Shown here in pieces: positions 4,966 to 6,123 of a stretch of DNA of 6,123 nucleotides. The DNA is taken from NCBI GenBank assembly GCA_003537495.1, contig DPSB01000409.1:1-6123 (forward strand), written 5' to 3'. How positions within the stretch are numbered: position 1 is the stretch's first letter; each line of letters opens with the position of its first letter. Position numbers and translations under genes: made by a program. Under the pieces are notes generated by a model. That model ran no database searches. It was not told the origin of the DNA and saw nothing but the letters and a program-made list of their open reading frames with translations. This stretch comes from Cytophagales bacterium. GTDB taxonomy: Bacteria; Bacteroidota; Bacteroidia; Cytophagales; Cyclobacteriaceae.

Positions 4966-6123
4966 TTAATCCAAGGTAAATTCTTCTTTCCAATTGTCTT
5001 TTTCTTGCCAGTCTGGCTGCGTTTTTTTATCAAAAACGTAATTGCCAACAACCAAAAAATCCATCTCGGTACGCATAAAGCATCGGTAGGCATCTTCCGG
5101 TGTACAGATGATAGGTTCACCCCTCACATTGAAACTCGTGTTTACCAATACGCCATAGCCGGTTAATTTCTTAAACGATTCAATAAGTTGATAATACCTT
5201 GGATTTGTTTCTTTGTGTACGGTTTGAATCCGTGCAGAGAAATCGATATGCGTTATAGCGGGCATGTCCGATCGTAAGTGATAAAGCTTATCCTTTAACG
5301 ACATGGTATTATAACCTTCTGGTAATGGCTTTCTCCTGCTTTTTACCACAGGCTGAACCAATAGCATGTAAGGAGAAGTAGTATTGTGTTCAAAATAGGA
5401 AGAGCAGTCCTCAGCTAAGACCGATGGCGCAAATGGTCTAAATGATTCGCGGTACTTAATTTTTACGTTGAGTTTTCGTTGCATCTCAGAACTTCTCGGA
5501 TCGCCCAAAATAGTACGGCCACCCAATGCGCGCGGGCCAAATTCCATTCGGCCTTGCATCCAACCCACTACATTATCTTCCGAAATCTTTTTTGCAACGT
5601 ACTCTGTAAGTTGATTGTAATCGGTAAAATGCTGCGCTTTGCCCTGATATTTCCGAATTACTTTTTCTACATCAAAGTCTGAATATTCAGGCCCCAGGTA
5701 AGAACCCTTCATGGAATCCATAGCTGAAGATACTTTTCTATCCTGACCAAAATGAATATGATAAGCAGCCTGAGCAGCCCCTAACGCACCACCGGCATCA
5801 CCGGCAGCAGGCTGAATGAACATACTGTCAAATATTTGAGCATTCAACAATTTTCCATTTGCTACACAATTTAAGGCTACACCACCGGCCAGGCATAAAT
5901 GCTTTGAACCGGTAAGACGCTGCGCTTCTTTACCCATCAAAATGACAGACTCCTCCGTAATTTTTTGAATTGCCAGTCCAAGGTTACAATGGTGTGCTTG
6001 CAGTTCGTCTTCAGGCTTGCGGGTTTTAAAGCCAAAGAGCTTCTCCCATTTATCCTCATGCACCATGCGTAGGCCAGTAGAGTAATTAAAGTATTCCTGA
6101 TCTAACCAAACGGAACCATCTTC
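4966..6123 (-). CDS. Carbamoyltransferase of the NodU/CmcH/TobZ family (SxtI-like), C-terminal part; 5' end outside window
   Basis: The frame stays open to the right edge, giving 385 residues; family members are usually near 580-620, so about a third is missing. The ATG at 6066 is internal: the 19 codons before it read family sequence (DGSVWL, YFNYSTGL). Residues 78-85 (LAGGVALN) and 108-117 (GDAGGALGAA) belong to the Kae1-like ASKHA domain; Asp109 matches the metal-binding Asp known in TobZ, while the paired histidines lie outside the window. The C-terminal YrdC-like domain has QGRMEFGPRALGGRT (190-204), ESFRPFAPSVLAE (226-238) and NTSFNVRGEPII (328-339). By family knowledge the YrdC-like part makes carbamoyl-adenylate from carbamoyl phosphate and ATP, and the Kae1-like part transfers carbamoyl to a hydroxyl group. 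The acceptor is not known. DUF5989 and SxtJ genes directly downstream, then lipid-linked sugar genes, suggest a membrane-linked glycan or lipid acceptor. All visible motifs are intact. Confidence 0.94.
   Translation of the reverse strand, partial: EDGSVWLDQEYFNYSTGLRMVHEDKWEKLFGFKTRKPEDELQAHHCNLGLAIQKITEESVILMGKEAQRLTGSKHLCLAGGVALNCVANGKLLNAQIFDSMFIQPAAGDAGGALGAAQAAYHIHFGQDRKVSSAMDSMKGSYLGPEYSDFDVEKVIRKYQGKAQHFTDYNQLTEYVAKKISEDNVVGWMQGRMEFGPRALGGRTILGDPRSSEMQRKLNVKIKYRESFRPFAPSVLAEDCSSYFEHNTTSPYMLLVQPVVKSRRKPLPEGYNTMSLKDKLYHLRSDMPAITHIDFSARIQTVHKETNPRYYQLIESFKKLTGYGVLVNTSFNVRGEPIICTPEDAYRCFMRTEMDFLVVGNYVFDKKTQPDWQEKDNWKEEFTLD

Noticed and set aside
4966..6066. ATG at 6066 as the carbamoyltransferase start
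   Set aside because: The 57 bases upstream to the window edge stay open in frame and encode conserved family sequence; a start here would lose most of the Kae1-like domain.
4784..6123. Saxitoxin biosynthesis cluster
   Set aside because: Only the sxtI/J/K-like set is present. These families are widespread in bacteria that make no saxitoxin, and no polyketide synthase, amidinotransferase or oxygenase gene is in the window.

Overview
The window looks like a Bacteroidota chromosome, most likely Cytophagales or a related marine/soil lineage. The evidence is a type IX secretion (T9SS) type B C-terminal sorting domain, a PorP/SprF-family protein, a PD40-propeller protein, moderately AT-rich DNA, near-absent Shine-Dalgarno sequences, and very tight gene packing. 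There are no RNA genes, mobile elements, CRISPR arrays or gene-free stretches above about 35 bases. Both outer genes are cut by the window edges.

Left half (1-2927, + strand): a three-gene surface/adhesin operon. It holds the C-terminal end of a large secreted protein with a cadherin/VCBS-like repeat and a CHU_C-type T9SS sorting domain. A PorP/SprF-family outer-membrane protein follows with a 4-base ATGA overlap. A PD40 beta-propeller protein with a degenerate OmpA-like C-terminus comes next after 1 base. This order (giant adhesin, SprF-like partner, OmpA/PD40 protein) is a common Bacteroidota arrangement. The second and third genes probably help export or anchor the first.

Right half (6123-2920, - strand): a five-gene operon read leftward. 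Its order is carbamoyltransferase (5' end outside the window), a 49-residue DUF5989/SxtK-like membrane peptide, an SxtJ-family membrane protein, a UbiA-superfamily prenyltransferase resembling decaprenyl-phosphate phosphoribosyltransferase, and a HAD-IB phosphatase. Gaps are 32, 9, 6 and 1 bases. The first three match the sxtI-sxtJ-sxtK set known from saxitoxin clusters and found far more widely without saxitoxin. The last two match the first two steps of lipid-linked pentofuranose synthesis: phosphoribosyl transfer to polyprenyl phosphate, then removal of the 5-phosphate. The inference is that this operon makes a polyprenyl-linked ribo- or arabinofuranose donor and carbamoylates a membrane-associated glycan or lipid. 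That link rests on gene order only.

The two operons converge and overlap by 8 bases at 2920-2927, inside a perfect 7-bp inverted repeat that covers both stop codons. Promoters for both operons lie outside the window. One possible internal -7 element lies ahead of the DUF5989 gene.
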